A stretch of DNA of 64,000 bases from Tillandsia leiboldiana (GCA_029204045.2 CM055069.1:25834825-25898824); one strand, 5' to 3'; counted from the stretch's first letter, positions 31,101 to 42,618 are shown. Translations and numbers: made by a program. Notes: generated from the letters alone by a model not told the origin.

Positions 31101-32711
31101 GTAATTGCTTATGCATCGAGACAGCTTAAGGATTACGAGAAGAATTATCCTACCCATGACTTGGAACTTGCTGCCGTGGTGTTTGCACTGAAGCTTTGGC
31201 GCCATTACCTATATGGGGAGCATTGTGAGATCTACACCGACCACAAGAGCCTAAAGTACCTGTTCACGCAGAAGGAACTGAATTTGAGGCAGCGCAGATG
31301 GTTAGAGCTACTAAAGGATTACGATGTGGATATCCTTTACCATCCAGGAAAGGCCAACGTGGTTGCAGATGCTTTGAGTAGGAGAGCGGTGCAGAGTTTG
31401 TCCATGTTGATTACAGATCAGGCGCCACTGTTAGAGGAGTTGAGACGGCTCGAGATAGAGGTTGTATCCCCTGGGGTCTCTGCTAGACTGATGTCTTTGG
31501 TCGTGCAGCCCACTCTGCTGGAGAGGATCCGGGAGAAACAGAGCGAGGACCCCCATTTAACCAGGATTAGAGATCAGATTCCGAGTGTTCGATCAGGGGA
31601 TTTTTCAGTGGATGCTTCGGGAGTACTGAGGTACAGGGACCGAGCATGTGTGCCAGTGGATGCTGAGATCAGAGAACAGATATTGAAGGAGGCCCATTAT
31701 ACACCTTATACCCTTCATCCTGGGGGGACTAAGATGTATAAGGACCTCAAGGCACACTTTTGGTGGAATGGCATGAAAAGGGATATTGGGAGGTTTGTGT
31801 CGCAGTGTTTAACTTGTCAGCAGGTAAAAGCTGAGCATCGAGTGCCAGCTGGCAAGCTACAGAGTCTCCCGATTCCCGAGTGGAAATGGGACCACATTAC
31901 TATGGATTTTGTGGTCGGGTTGCCGAGGGCACAGGGAGGTGCAGATGCTATCTGGGTAGTTGTGGACCGACTTACCAAGTCAGCGCACTTTTTACCTATA
32001 CAGACTACTTGGCCACTCGAGCGACTAGCCCAGTTATATTTGGATGAGATAGTGAGATTACATGGAGTGCCAGCTTCTATAGTATCAGATAGAGACCCGA
32101 GGTTTGTTTCGCGATTCTGGAGGAGTTTACAGACTACCTTGGGGACTCAGCTCAGATTCAGTACAGCCTTCCACCCACAGACTGATGGACAGTCAGAGCG
32201 GACGATTCAGATCCTTGAGGATATGCTGAGGGCTTGTGTCCTAGATTTCGGCGGTGGATGGATTCGACACTTATCACTGGCCGAGTTTGCGTACAACAAT
32301 AGCTTTCAAGCAAGCATTCGAATGGCTCCATTTGAAGCGTTGTATGGACGCAAATGTCGATCACCGCTATATTGGAGTGATGTGGGGGAGAGGCGGACTC
32401 TGGGACCAGATATATTGCTAGAGGCGGAGGAGAAGGTCCGGGTAATTCGACAGCATCTTCAGACCGCTCAGAGTCGACAGAGGAGCTTTGCTGATGTTCG
32501 GCGGCGAGACTTAGAGTTTCAGGTTGGAGATCATGTATTTTTGAAAGTCTCGCCGTCCAAAGGGATAAGGAGGTTTGGCATTCGCGGGAAACTCAGTCCC
32601 CGATACATTGGACCCTTTGAGGTATTAGAGCGTATCGGGCCAGTTGCTTACCGACTTGCACTTCCCCGAGACTTGCTGGTGTCCATGATGTGTTTCATGT
32701 TTCCACTCTGA
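28164..32711 (+). CDS. T1 gag-pol polyprotein (Tekay chromovirus)
   Basis: Start chosen at MPPRRRIPTRGVPLPP rather than the in-frame ATG 69 bases upstream, because the upstream part is conserved leader. Residue positions: capsid-like domain about 110-270 (AMEKLFRDFFIDP, DADFWWQRV); Gln/Ser/Arg-rich linker 310-365; CCHC-like motifs at 368 and 387 (CYGCGQPGHIRAAC); aspartic protease DTG at 481; reverse transcriptase with YPLPRIDDLFDQL and FIDDIL (catalytic Asp 817, 818); RNase H from about 962 (YSDASHSG, YTDHKSLKYLF); integrase zinc finger about 1185-1225 and D1248, D1309, E1345; GPF/Y motif YIGPFEVLERIGPVAYRL near the end. All catalytic residues are present. The frame is lost near 32674, just before the chromodomain, by what looks like loss of one G, so the last 12 or so residues are off-frame. 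Confidence 0.93.
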   Translation: MPPRRRIPTRGVPLPPDEPGQPTSPELTELRALVAQLAEGQRRQEQRFEQLLAQREAPSPAVPEALVPPVAPFVPSAPSSSSGAPGAIQPLTAEEEQDIANKLSKFVQRGPPRFSGRDAQPWAVGRWLSAMEKLFRDFFIDPRYRVHMAVHCLDGDADFWWQRVEPLEFRITRQLPWEEFRRMVLDTYFSTSVKKKLEDDLKNLQQGDRSAHAYFQEFTELLNCVPFVARDGPHQVELFEGGLRPEIYTLVHAQRFQTLEAAAEHAQWVERGDLVVARQRAAVAQSSDRKRPAQDEGGQASTWRPPRPPPPQFPGRGRSERRGPSGSQRPPQQQQRSQSSQRGSQRQPQRQRQSQQQQSRQARAPSSCIFCGGPHFPGTCDQRWGRCYGCGQPGHIRAACPFSTSAAPSSASAPASSQQRSTAQRPFALASKPSSSHPTDYRPPAQSGRVYAAQVEDSSAADHVVAGITLLSGIRTRTLFDTGASHSFISRSFASLHGLEVGFLPRAREVQIPDHTLHVEECCWSCPMQIESWIMPADLLVLRQLSDFDVILGMDWLARYFATIDCAARTVTFREPGQEMFVYRGCQSAFFASVVSTSRARRMIHRGCIAFLASVVEGPTATPGLGDIPIAREFPDVFPPELTSMPPDREIEFVIDVVPGTAPISKAPYRMAPAELRELKAQLQDLMNKGFIRPSVSPWGAPVLFVKKKDGSLRLCVDYRELNKVTIKNKYPLPRIDDLFDQLQGSCVFSKIDLQSGYHQLKVKAEDIPKTAFRSRYGHYEFTVMPFGLTNAPAAFMDLMNRIFRPFLDRFVVVFIDDILIYSRSEAEHEEHLRTVLQLLRDKKLYAKLSKCEFWLREVAFLGHVISAAGVAVDPAKIEAVRDWPRPTTVSEVRSFMGLAGYYRRFVEGFAKLSTPLTRLTRKGVKFIWSEDCQRSFEELKDRLMTAPILSLPVMGKGYVIYSDASHSGLGCVLMQEGRVIAYASRQLKDYEKNYPTHDLELAAVVFALKLWRHYLYGEHCEIYTDHKSLKYLFTQKELNLRQRRWLELLKDYDVDILYHPGKANVVADALSRRAVQSLSMLITDQAPLLEELRRLEIEVVSPGVSARLMSLVVQPTLLERIREKQSEDPHLTRIRDQIPSVRSGDFSVDASGVLRYRDRACVPVDAEIREQILKEAHYTPYTLHPGGTKMYKDLKAHFWWNGMKRDIGRFVSQCLTCQQVKAEHRVPAGKLQSLPIPEWKWDHITMDFVVGLPRAQGGADAIWVVVDRLTKSAHFLPIQTTWPLERLAQLYLDEIVRLHGVPASIVSDRDPRFVSRFWRSLQTTLGTQLRFSTAFHPQTDGQSERTIQILEDMLRACVLDFGGGWIRHLSLAEFAYNNSFQASIRMAPFEALYGRKCRSPLYWSDVGERRTLGPDILLEAEEKVRVIRQHLQTAQSRQRSFADVRRRDLEFQVGDHVFLKVSPSKGIRRFGIRGKLSPRYIGPFEVLERIGPVAYRLALPRDLLVSMMCFMFPL

Positions 32712-32950
32712 GGAGGTACGTCTTCGACCCATCGCACGTCATCGACTTCACGCCACTTGAGATCAGCGAGGATTTGAGATATGAGGAGCGCCCACTGCGG
32801 ATTCTAGAGCGGGAGATGAAAGAATTGCGCAATCGGACCATCCCCTATGTGAAGATCCTCTGGAGCAATCATGATGAGCGCGAGGCGACGTGGGAGCTCG
32901 AGTCAGCGATGATGGACGCCTACCCTTACCTGTTCGAGGCTCAGGATTGA
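32674..32950 (+). pseudogene. T1 chromodomain, out of frame with integrase
   Basis: In the frame shifted by one base the sequence encodes HVSTLRRYVFDPSHVIDF, then a chromodomain: RPLRILEREMKELRNRTIPYVKILWSN, ATWELESAMMDAYPYLF and a stop after EAQD. Chromodomains at the integrase C-terminus direct chromovirus integration to particular chromatin. Here a single-base deletion separates it from the integrase frame. The base lost is in a short G run, and the two T1 LTRs also disagree in homopolymer lengths, so consensus error is a real alternative to a genuine mutation. Confidence 0.85.
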
Positions 32951-32986
32951 GGTATGATTTTCGTTTCGAGGACGAAACTTTTGTTA

Positions 32987-32997
32987 GTGGGGGAGGA
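32987..32997 (+). promoter_or_regulatory. T1 polypurine tract
   Basis: GTGGGGGAGGA directly before the 3' LTR start, primer for plus-strand synthesis. It is the same tract as in the LARD. Confidence 0.9.
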
Positions 32998-35900
32998 TGT
33001 AGTGTCCTAGGTTTTTCGGTGGTTTTGCCCCTGTTTCGGGGTGTAGAACACCTATTATTGGTGTGTGGGGCCCCAACATGTCAAAGTGATATGTTGTTTG
33101 GAACCAGAGATGATTTGGGAGCAAGCCTGACCTTCGGCTGCCTTTGCCGAATTTTAGGAGTGGAATCAGGCTAATCGGAGGCCGTATTTGAATTCAGCGC
33201 GGAAAAACGCTTGAAAACGGCTATTTACTTATTTAATTTGGAGTCCGGATGCCCAAAAAACGGACCCCCGGAAGTTTTCTGCGCAAATTGGTGCACGGGG
33301 GAAGCTGTGGACCGGCCGGGGACACGTGGCAGGCTCTTATTGGGCCGGCGCACGGCTCTCGGTCCACGGAGCGGGCCGCCGGTGCACGGTGGACCGGCGG
33401 GCCACGTGGCAGGCACTGGTTGGGCCGGTGCAGCGCGCAGCGGCGCAGGGATCGCGCGCGGGCAGCGCGGGCAGGCCGGGCAGGCGGGGGCAGCGTGCGC
33501 GGTGCACGGTGGACCGGGGCGCGCCACGTGGCGGCCCCGGATTGGCCGGCCCATGTGCTCGTGGCGCACGCAGCACCGCGCGACTGCGGCCGTACGCGCA
33601 CGTGGGCGGCGCGTTGACGGACCGGCGGTCGCGTCTGGCGGCGCCGCCCCACGTGGCACCACGCCAGTGGCTGGCGCCGCACGCGTGCTGACCTGGGGAG
33701 GGGGGCACGTGGCGCCTCCCCGTTGGGCCCGCACGGCTGCCGCCTGTTCGGCGGACACGTGTCGGGCCCTTGGCCGGGTCGGACGGCCGGTTGGACGCGG
33801 CTGGATCCCGTGCGCGGGATGGGCTGGGCCGGGCCGCACTGTGCGCGCTCGGAAATTGGCGGGCCGGGCCGCACTGTTGGCGCCCGAAATCAGGCTGGGC
33901 CGGACCGGGCGCCCGAATCTTGGGACATGGAGGGAATTTTTCCAAAAGACTTTTGGGCCTATATATACAGCCCACCTCTCTCTTTTCTCTGCCTTTTTCC
34001 GAAGTGTAGAGAGGGAATGAGAGGGAGGGACCTTTAGCAAAGTTGTTCCTCACACTATTTTACATCTCGTGGTGGGTTTCCAGAATTTTTGGAAGCTCGA
34101 CAGCGGCGATCCGGATTTTACAGAGCGCCTCGTTTTTCCCCCAATCTTGGCCCGTTATCGTCGCATTTCAGTCCGAGGAGTCCCCTGCGCAGTACAGGAG
34201 TCCTTTTTCGACGATTTCTTCGCCGGTGTGTTCCTAAGAGGTAGGGCTTCGTTTTCCGTGTTGGTGGTTTCTCTGGATTCCGATTTCTTGGCACGATTCC
34301 CGAGGTGTGTTGACCCCCTCTTTTGCTGTTTGGGTTTTTGGACAGCGGCGACTTCGACGAATTATTTCTCAGCGTAGGAATATCAGATCGAGGCGATTCA
34401 AGAGTCGATTTTGGGCTACTTTTCGTGAGGAACGCAACCGTGATTTTTTGAGATTTTAGGAGCTCGTGACAGAGGTGAAATTCCTCGTTTTGCGTGCTGA
34501 TTGCAAAAACAGCAATTATGTGTTTGGAACTTGTAGTTTTTACACCGTGTACACTTGTGTGATGTTGTAGGATACTGTTTCAGCTGACGGTGTGCTTAGA
34601 GGACAGCGGGTATTTTCTGGGTGTGTTGTGCACGCTTTTCGAGGTGGGTGGTTGCGTTTCCCTCTTTGTTGACTTGCTCACTAGGAATAGTAGAGTTTCC
34701 CAATTATACATGTGACAGTTAACTCGTGGTATATGAACCTATTGCATGGGCCCCTAAATTAATTGATAGCTGCTATGTGATCAATCTGGGACAATGAAGT
34801 TGGACAATTGCTATATCTTAAACTGCATGCAAATAAATAATATTATAAAATGATTCTTTACAAGAAACCTTAGTCACTTTTCTAATACTTTTTAAAGGAA
34901 TAATTGTATGTTTAATTGGACATCTAGTTAGGCCACTATTTTACTGCAGCACTGTATTATGGGATTTGACTTAGGAGAAAACATGTTTACTGATGTTCTT
35001 CTCTATCGATGCATGACGATCTAGTCAGACCGGGATCTTGAGATAGTGTAGTTGGATCTTGAGTCTGGGACAGTTTTGACTCTTCTTGGGGATTGGGGGA
35101 TATAATGGCAACCGCGAATTTTGGGCGGTTGACCGGATGTTATTATCACATCAGATTGGGGATCGGGGTTGCATTAGTGGATGGAGTATTCCCACTTTGA
35201 TCATGGTCATGATCTAGTCCTGCTATTGTGAGACATCGGTTACAGAGATGATTGATACAGAGACACTTTACTCGTGTGGGTCGCTCCCCTCGAGTGCCAC
35301 TCCGGAGTAGGCTTTTTGACCGTGATGGGTGCCGGTCAGTTGGTGAGTTGTGAGTGATGACAGAGCAGGCAGTGCCAGTATTTCCTGGCCCTCTGATTGG
35401 GTTTCCTTGGGCAGTCAGCTTTATAGTTGCATATATACAGTTATCTTTTGGCACTGCATTTAGAGGCATAGTAGTGGTAGTTCCTTTTTCAGCAGTCTTT
35501 ATTGCATACCACTGTTCTTCCTTTTGCCTCTTTATTCCTAGTGGGTGCGTCAGCATTAGAGGTTTACCCACTAGGGGAGGCTACTGGTTTATCTAGTAGT
35601 TCTCACCCCCATTGTTGTTTTCTGTCCTTGTTCCCCTTGTTTTGCAGAGTCATCTGTGGGAGCTGCTGGGCCTTCAGCGGCATATCGAGGTAAGAGGATC
35701 GCCGACTAGCTAGATCGTCTACCCCAAGTGAGAGACTAGCGAGGTTTTTATTATACCCCCTTTTGTATCTCAGACTTCAGTAGTTTCCTTTTGGGTCTGG
35801 CTTTGGCCAGCTGGTTGTATATTTATGGTGAGCTGGGAGTATATTGTACTTTTATTTCAGCTTGTAGTTTATTTCAGTCTGAGATTACTTTTAGTTTTAT

Positions 35901-36041
35901 TAGTTCAGCTCTGTTTATGCTCTGTTATTGTATATTATCTATCTGAGCAGGTTACCAGCGCTTCGTGCACATAGAGAAATTCCGTGTGCACGGCGGATCT
36001 GTTGGCGGGCCCGGGTTCCGGTTTACACCCGGGGCGTGACA
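32998..36041 (+). repeat. T1 3' LTR
   Basis: A 3044-bp copy of 24827-27871. Exact ERSE-like modules lie at 33325-33343 and 33527-33545, and a one-mismatch copy at 33405-33423. Differences from the 5' copy are few: for example C for T near 33200, one extra A near 33260, a T for C in GCGCTCGGAA near 33847, and shorter T runs near 34446, 35564 and 35637. Confidence 0.95.
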
Positions 36042-36467
36042 CTTGAAGCATTGGACTTGTCCCTCCGAGCTTTTCTTATCCTTTGAAAAGCTCTCCTGCT
36101 TTCTTGACTTGTAGCTTGAAGAACCTTTGCCTTTCTTTGATTTTACGAAGGATGAAGTTTTACTTGAATTACCCCTTCGAAAGTTTCGGCAAAATTTTCT
36201 TGTCAAGAGAGCAAGTTGCTTCTCAAAATCCTCCATAGATAGGTTCTCGTCATCGTCTGAGGAGGATGAATCCGCGTCTTCTTCTTTTGTTGTTTTCAAC
36301 GCAAAACCGGAAGACTTAGAAGAGGATGCCTTTCCCGAAGAATAGTTAGTAGGAAATGTCATTTCATAAGTTTGTAATGAACCAACTAATTCTTCTACAC
36401 GGATTTCGTCCGGGTGTTTAATTGTTTCAATGGCCGTAACCTTGGAATGAAATCTTTCAGGAAGAGT
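36042..36467 (-). pseudogene. Sirevirus C gag fragment, right piece
   Basis: On the minus strand it encodes the gag part from LPERFHSKVTAIETIKHPDE through VEELVGSLQTYEM, an acidic serine stretch and FEKQLALLTRKF to the start of the zinc knuckle, QVQCFKC, where T1 is inserted. The first five bases repeat the T1 target duplication CTTGA. The upstream gag and LTR are missing: at 36468 a Tekay LTR begins, with AGAGT as the last five bases before it. The other side of that insertion is not found in the window. Confidence 0.9.
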
Positions 36468-36843
36468 TGTAGTGGCCCTGGTTCCCATGCAACGTTCTTT
36501 CGATGAATCCACTGTTAGAACACCTAGTGTTGGTGTATCTGGCCCATGGTGCATCAATGGGATGCCACAGATGGACCCTGAGAGATATTATTAGCTGTGT
36601 TGGCCTTCGGCTGGGTTTGCCAAAATTTCTGAAAAGAATTAGGCCAAACGGAGGTCGAAAATGGATTCAGCACAGAAAAAACGCTTGAAAACGGCTATTG
36701 TTTGTTTGATTCTGAGTCCGGATGACCAAAAACGGACTCCCGGAAGTTTTCAGTGGTTTTTGGTGCATGGGAGGGCCGTAGACCGCCGGCATGCCACGTG
36801 GCGGCCTATCATTGGCCGGATTACGACATGCGGTCCACAGAGC
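36468..36843 (+). repeat. 5' fragment of a Tekay LTR
   Basis: Starts TGTAGTGGCCCTGG and aligns with the first 380 bases of the LTR at 44512 (shared GATGAATCCACTGT, AGTGTTGGTGT, GGCCCATGGTGCATC). It includes one exact ERSE-like module at 36797-36815. It is cut at 36843 by the minus-strand G2 LTR. It could be the 5' LTR of the element whose 3' LTR is 44512-47780, but the divergence is visible and the gap intervenes, so this is unproven. Confidence 0.75.
36797..36815 (-). promoter_or_regulatory. ERSE-like module in LTR fragment 36468-36843 (exact)
   Basis: CGTGG at 36797-36801, nine bases, ATTGG at 36811-36815: CCAAT-N9-CCACG on the minus strand, with CACGTG. Confidence 0.6.
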
Positions 36844-39003
36844 TGTCACGCCCGGAGGTTCTAAAGGAGCGAAAACGTACCCATTTTTTTTTCTTAAATA
36901 ATTACATGAACCTTGCCTCCGGTGCGTATCAGACCCGCCGCATATACAAATTCACTCCCCAAACGGGCAGAGTCTCCTTTGTATATGCACGGCATCACCA
37001 ACAAGTCCAATACTTTAACCATTCCAATCATGACATGCAACGAGGAGGGATATAGTGCATCAAACCATCACCGCTATCCTTATACAATCTATAGCATAAA
37101 CCCATGGGTTTTGAAAATCGGTGCCCACACGACACCCAGTTTTCCAAATCGTTTTCGCAAACTCTTTGTGCGGCCATTAACTTGAAAGGATAAATCCACG
37201 GGTTTTAAAATCGGTGCTCACACGGCACTTGCTTTGAAAACATCTTTGAAACCAGTTTGTATTTGAAAACAAGCCACAATTACACATCCTATCATTCACC
37301 AGTTAATTATAAGAAAGTCCTCCTCCCAACATCCATCAGAAACCACAGTATATGAAACACAGTTGAACTAAACATAGTTATGCCATAACCAAAAATAACT
37401 AAAATAAAGTATCGTTTTACTAGCCCTCTTGGCTAGTGTCCTCTAACTGATGCCTCACCGCCGTCCCGAATTCCACCCCTACTCGAACATGTCACAGTGT
37501 GGGTTGTCAGTGACTGATAAAGTAGAAAGCATGCAAGTAAACGCAATAATAGAATGAACACACCGAACCACCGGAGCATTTACTTTTCCCCTCCCCCTCT
37601 TGTATCGTCAAATCCCTGTTGAAAGTCCCGCTGGGCACCTACCCCAGCTTTCAGAATATTTTGGGCACCAACCCCAATACCGTACTCATCTTCTTGGTGC
37701 CTCCAACCCCTCGACTGCCCAAGTAGCAGCCGCCTCCCCTTTGAGGGGTCCCCACTAACCTCCCCTTGTGGGGTACACGGGTAAATGAGTTACCATCTTT
37801 TCGGAAAAATACACCCTCTGCAGTGGCCAAACTGCCGGTGTGCGTGTAAGCAATATGAGTGTTTTAATGTCTTGCGACCTCAGCCGCTATAACCAGAGTA
37901 GTATAACGCACCTGCGACCGCAGCCGCTATAACCAGAAAAGTATACCGCACCTGCGACCGCAGCGCTCGATTGAAATAGTAAAAAGGATTCACAGGCTAT
38001 GGGGTTAGTCAAATTATAACCGTATTTACTTTATCAAAACGAGTATTCGGAAACGACACCTCACCGGTAATAACAAACACCTACCCACCTTGATTATGCG
38101 AAACGCGGTATTCCGGAGACTGAACCTTGCTCTCTGTTGACGCCCGGACCTAGAAGTAGTCCCCAAAAGAGCCATGGTCAGATCAACAATATAGTAGTGG
38201 ATAAACCGAGCCCAAACAACTCAAAACACTAAGGACAACTTGACCCGCGGTGGCGCCCGTGCGCGTCGAGCGACGCGGCCGCCCCCGCGGTGTCACGGGT
38301 CGTACCGCGCCGCGCGGGCACCCGCCCCGCGCGGCGTTTGCCGTGACGCGCGGGCCCTAGCTCCGCGCGGTGCAAGCCGCGGCCCGCACGGGCACCAACC
38401 CCGCGCGGCGACCTTCCGCAGTAGTGGGACCTCGACCTCGCATGGCGCAAACCGCGGCCGCGTGGGCACCGGCCCCGTGCGGTGACCGCCGCGGCCGCAC
38501 GGGCACCAACCCCGCGTGCCGCAACCGCCGCCGCCGCGCGGGCACCCGCCCGCGCGGCACAAGTGCAGTCGCGCGGGCAAGGCCCCGCGCGGCATGCGCG
38601 CCGCCGCCGCGCGGGCACCCGCCCGCGCGGCACGCGCCGCGGCCGCCGCGCGGGCATGGCCCCGGGCGGCATGCAACGCCGCCGCCGCGCGGGCACCCGC
38701 CCCGAGCAGCACGCGCCGCGGCCGCCGCACGGGCATGGCCCCGCGCGGCGTGCGATGCCGCCGCCGCGCGGGCACCGCCCCGCGCGGCACGCGCCGCGGC
38801 CACCGCGCGGGCATGGCCCCGCGCGGCCGTGCGACGCCGCGCCGCGCGAGCTCCCGCCCTGAGCGGCGTTTACCCTAGCCCGCGGCCAAGCGGGGAGATC
38901 GATCTCGCGCGGCTCTAGCCGCGGCCGCGGGGACCGTCCGCGCGGCGCGCATTACGGTCGCACGGCGACGCCTAGGGCTTCGCGGCGCGACACGTTGGGT
39001 AGC
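36844..39003 (-). repeat. G2-family LTR, 3' part, minus strand
   Basis: Starts TGTCACGCCC (the LTR end in reverse) and matches the reversed end of the LTR 19597-21924, including the ATATACA...CGGGCAGAGTCTCCT block. A 40-bp tandem (37872-37965, CTGCGACCGCAGCCGCTATA unit) and a GC-rich minisatellite follow. Its 5' part is interrupted at 39004 by a third-family LTR and lost in or beyond the assembly gap. The five bases before it are AGAGC. Confidence 0.75.
38230..38880 (-). repeat. GC-rich minisatellite in minus G2 LTR
   Basis: About 650 bp of imperfect 18-45 bp repeats of the type CCGCCGCGCGGGCACCCGC / CGCGCGGCACGCGCCGCGG. Open frames of 120-180 codons in five frames are a composition effect. 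Same relative place as the arrays at 20276-20580 and 48620-49380, but a different unit. Confidence 0.75.
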
Positions 39004-42000
39004 TGTCACGCCCCGGGGTCGAAACTGCGACCCGGGGTCGCCAACAGATCCGCCAACTATGCGGAACCCCGCATAAGCGAAGCGTCCAACTGCAAAGTCA
39101 TCTAATAACTAAAAGATATCAGAGCTGAAGAAAAATTGCTGTAATAAAAATCCGAATCACTGTACACAGAAAGTAGGGGTACAATATCCATCTCCATAAA
39201 TGAGATACAATAACTGTTCCACCAAAACTGTAATACAAGTTAAAAGCCACCTATACAACATCTATAAATCCGAAAAGGGAGATAACTGAAATAATAAAAT
39301 ACAACTGTGTACAGCGAAACCCACAATCCGGGTTGGTACATCTATCCCATTATAGAACTCAACTCTGGTAGGGATATCTCGCAACTCCCTCGCCTCGAAC
39401 CGTTAACCGAGAGATCCGCAACCCGAAGCAGACACTGCAAAACAAAGGGAGGAAACGGGAAAGAAAAACAACAATGGGGGTGAGAACCACTAGTAAAACC
39501 AGTAGCCTCCCCCTGTGGGTAAAGCACTCAAACCCCGACGTACCCACAAGGTCTACCAGAGGCAAAAGGAAAAACGAAGAGTGGTAAGCAATATAGAGAC
39601 TGCTGGAAAAAGGAAACTACCACTACTATGCCTCTAAAATACCTAGCTAAAAGAATAGCTAAAAGTAAGCATCAGAATATAAATGCCGCCTAAATAAACC
39701 CAATCTATACACCAGTAAAAACTGGTATGCTTGCCGCCGCCCTCATCATCGGGCAATACCGCCGCCGATGTGATAGCAAAAACTGTCAATAATGTCTGGC
39801 CCCAGCCTCCGGAGGGGATCTCGAGGGGAGCGACCCACACGAGGAAAGCATCACCGGGCAATAACCGCGCCGGGTGTGATAACGCATTACGGGCAATAAC
39901 CGCGCCGGTCGTGATAAGTAACCAAAGCAGGACTGGATCATGACTCTGATCAAAGTGGGAAAAATCCATCCACTAACGAAATCTGATACCCAATCTGATG
40001 CATAAGTAAACATTTACGGTCAACCGCCCAATATCCGCGGTTGCCGCAAATACCCACTGTCAACAAGTCAGCCTGTCCTAGATCCAAGAATCTGACTACA
40101 CTATCCCAAAACCCCCCCTGCTCGCGCACGAGCTACAAATACGCGGGAGCATAGTATGAAAGGAGGGAAAACGCAAGAAACATGGTTTCTCCTAAGTCAA
40201 GTCCAACATGATAGTGTAGCAGAAAAAGGTGGCCTATCTAAATGACCAGACAAGCATGCAATGTCCAAGATGATATAAAGAAAATAGGTGTCGATGTTCT
40301 TACATTTATTGAGCATGCTATTCCAAACTATCGATGATTGCATAAGAATATTAAGTACAACATAGCCTATGCCTTCCTATCGACATACACGATGCTCACA
40401 GGTATTAAATTGGCCTTTTCTTTCTAACATGATATGCTTTGATTCAACCAAGCCTGCAATTTTATCCACGATGCGCAATCAACATTCTAACCCAAGTGTC
40501 ACTCATAATCACTCACATAAGGTAATACAACGCTTGTCAAACCTCGCATTCATACATGAATATTATTAGGATCATTTAACATTACTTAATCATAGACATT
40601 CAATCATGTATCACCAATGAATAGTCTAAGGCCCACAACCTTTATTGATCTCACAAGGATGAACATAGGATCTACCACAACATCCAATCTTATTTGGAGG
40701 AATTAGGAGTCGTGAACAAAGCTTAGTCTCATAAGGAATCGGCCAACTCACAATGATATCCATCTTATCATGAAAGATTTAGAAATCAAAAACATAGGTC
40801 ATTCTCACATCAACTAGATCAATAACCAACCTCGACACCCATTTTCACATAAGCTAGATCAAAGATCCATCAGCTAATTATTCTCACATGGATATGTTAT
40901 GAATAAACATCTATGCCCAACATCACACATTGTAGGTTAAGGATCAACAAAACCAACTACTCTCTATAGCCATTCTCAATAAATCAACCAAGTCCTTCTC
41001 ACATAACCCCATCAAGTCCTCACATAAATCAATCAAACCATTCACATATACTATCACCATCATTCTCACATAGAATAGGTTAAGGATGATCACTTAATAT
41101 AAAATTCATATGAGATAATATAATTGCAACCAACTAATCATTTACTCAGCATCGGCTACGTATGGATCAACAATTAATCTAAACATGGATATTCAATCAT
41201 ATTATACTGAGGAGACGGAGAACAAACAATCAACTATGCCATGAGGGTAAACCAATAGCCCGAGTGCGGTAAATCGTCGTTTTCGGCAAAGCACAAACCA
41301 CCCACCTGAAACTTGCTGATCCGCTGCGCGTGTAGCTGAAATTTGGGTGAGTATTCCTTATCTACAGAAGTCGATGCCACGAAAATCATTCCAAATCCAC
41401 TCACGGATTGGGCACAATCACTAAAACAATGCAACATCGCAATCAAATTCCAGATTTCAGCAATTGAATTGAAGTTAAGAAGATGTAAGTGCAGCCCCAA
41501 ATACTTCAAGATGAAGTTCCAAGCAGTAAATCAAAGATCTCTTTTCTTTCATACAATATCTTCAAGTCCTTCAAAAAACACCATTATTTCCTTAACATTC
41601 AAATGAAGCAACAATCACAATGCAGTCCAAAACTGCTAACATAAATTGCTAGCATTTCCAAGCTAAATCAGGGGCTTTTCCAAAGGGGATTCATCCACAT
41701 ATCACAAAAGGAATTTGCTCCCCTGAAGTTATAAATGTCCCAACTTGAATTTCTGAAAAAGACCTTGTATCCACAACGTTATCTGCATTCCAAGGTGCAT
41801 TGCTCAAATCAAAACTAAAACAGGGACTGCAGTAATCCCTAATAGCACTTGGAAAGATCATTACAAGTACCTAATAAACGTGCTCCAAATCTGTAAGAGA
41901 GGTACCATTGGATTCCTTGTTGAGAGTAGATACAAATTGAGCTAATAGACTCCAATTTTCATGCTCGGATGAAGGAGAAAAAACCCTACAACACTTTTTA

Positions 42001-42618
42001 ACTATCCACCAGTTCCATCTGTACTGATGTAGCAAGGTGCTGCAAGATCATGCATAAAACTAATAAAAACTCAGATCTGGGGAAATGACATTACCAATCT
42101 TGTAGAGCTTCGAGTTCTGGAAATTTCCCCGCCAAAACATCCCAAATATTCCCATCTACTGCCAAAAGGATTTTAAACCACTGAGGACTGTTCAGGATTT
42201 CCAGACTGAAATGAAGGGTTCAAAGATGGCTTAAAACTCAAAAAAACATGAGGAATGAGGGGAGAGTTGAATAAAAAAATTGTAGCCTAACGTTGTGAAA
42301 ACGTAGAACTAAACAATGAGCTAACAATTCTAAGAAATGAGTACTGAGGAATTATCCACTTGGAACGCGGGGAAGGTCCACCAACAGCAACAATGGTGAT
42401 GCTTGCTCATGGAGAGTGATGATGGTGATGAAGCGAATATCCCCTCTTGGCTGATAAGATGAAGTAGGGTTTCTGGTGCAGCTCTGCCTGAAGTCCACCA
42501 AAAAACCATGGTCTAAGGAGGAAGAAGGAGGAGAAGAAGACCGGAAGAAAGGAAGAAGAAGGGGAGAAAACACAATTAATACCCCTCCCCCCGATCCCCC
42601 GGCAACAGGACGGGCCCG
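39004..42618 (-). repeat. Third-family Gypsy LTR (F3), minus, running into the gap
   Basis: Starts TGTCACGCCCCGGGGTCGAAAC and resembles the complete solo LTR at 53374-56727 in its first 130 bp and in conserved leader blocks: CAACCGC/GCGGTTG at 40021-40043, the GAGGGGAGCGACCC block near 39820, the GTGGG/CCCAC stem near 39510 and reversed TTTTGCAG near 39440. The rest is AT-rich with no coding sequence that I recognise. The far end is not visible before the N run. Solo LTR or 3' LTR cannot be decided. Confidence 0.7.

Larger units (their letters stand above)
24827..36041 (+). mobile_element. Tekay chromovirus T1, near-intact
   Basis: An 11,215-bp element with 3.04 kb LTRs, an iMet primer site, a leader, a 1515-codon gag-pol frame, a chromodomain in another frame, a polypurine tract and a perfect 5-bp target duplication. 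By eye the LTRs differ by about three substitutions and a few one-base length differences in homopolymers, so it is the youngest insertion in the window. It lies inside the gag gene of Sirevirus C. Confidence 0.95.

Noticed and set aside
39100..42600. A host gene in the AT-rich stretch before the gap
   Set aside because: No frame above about 90 codons, no exon-like protein similarity, and conserved F3 LTR landmarks occur along its first kilobase.
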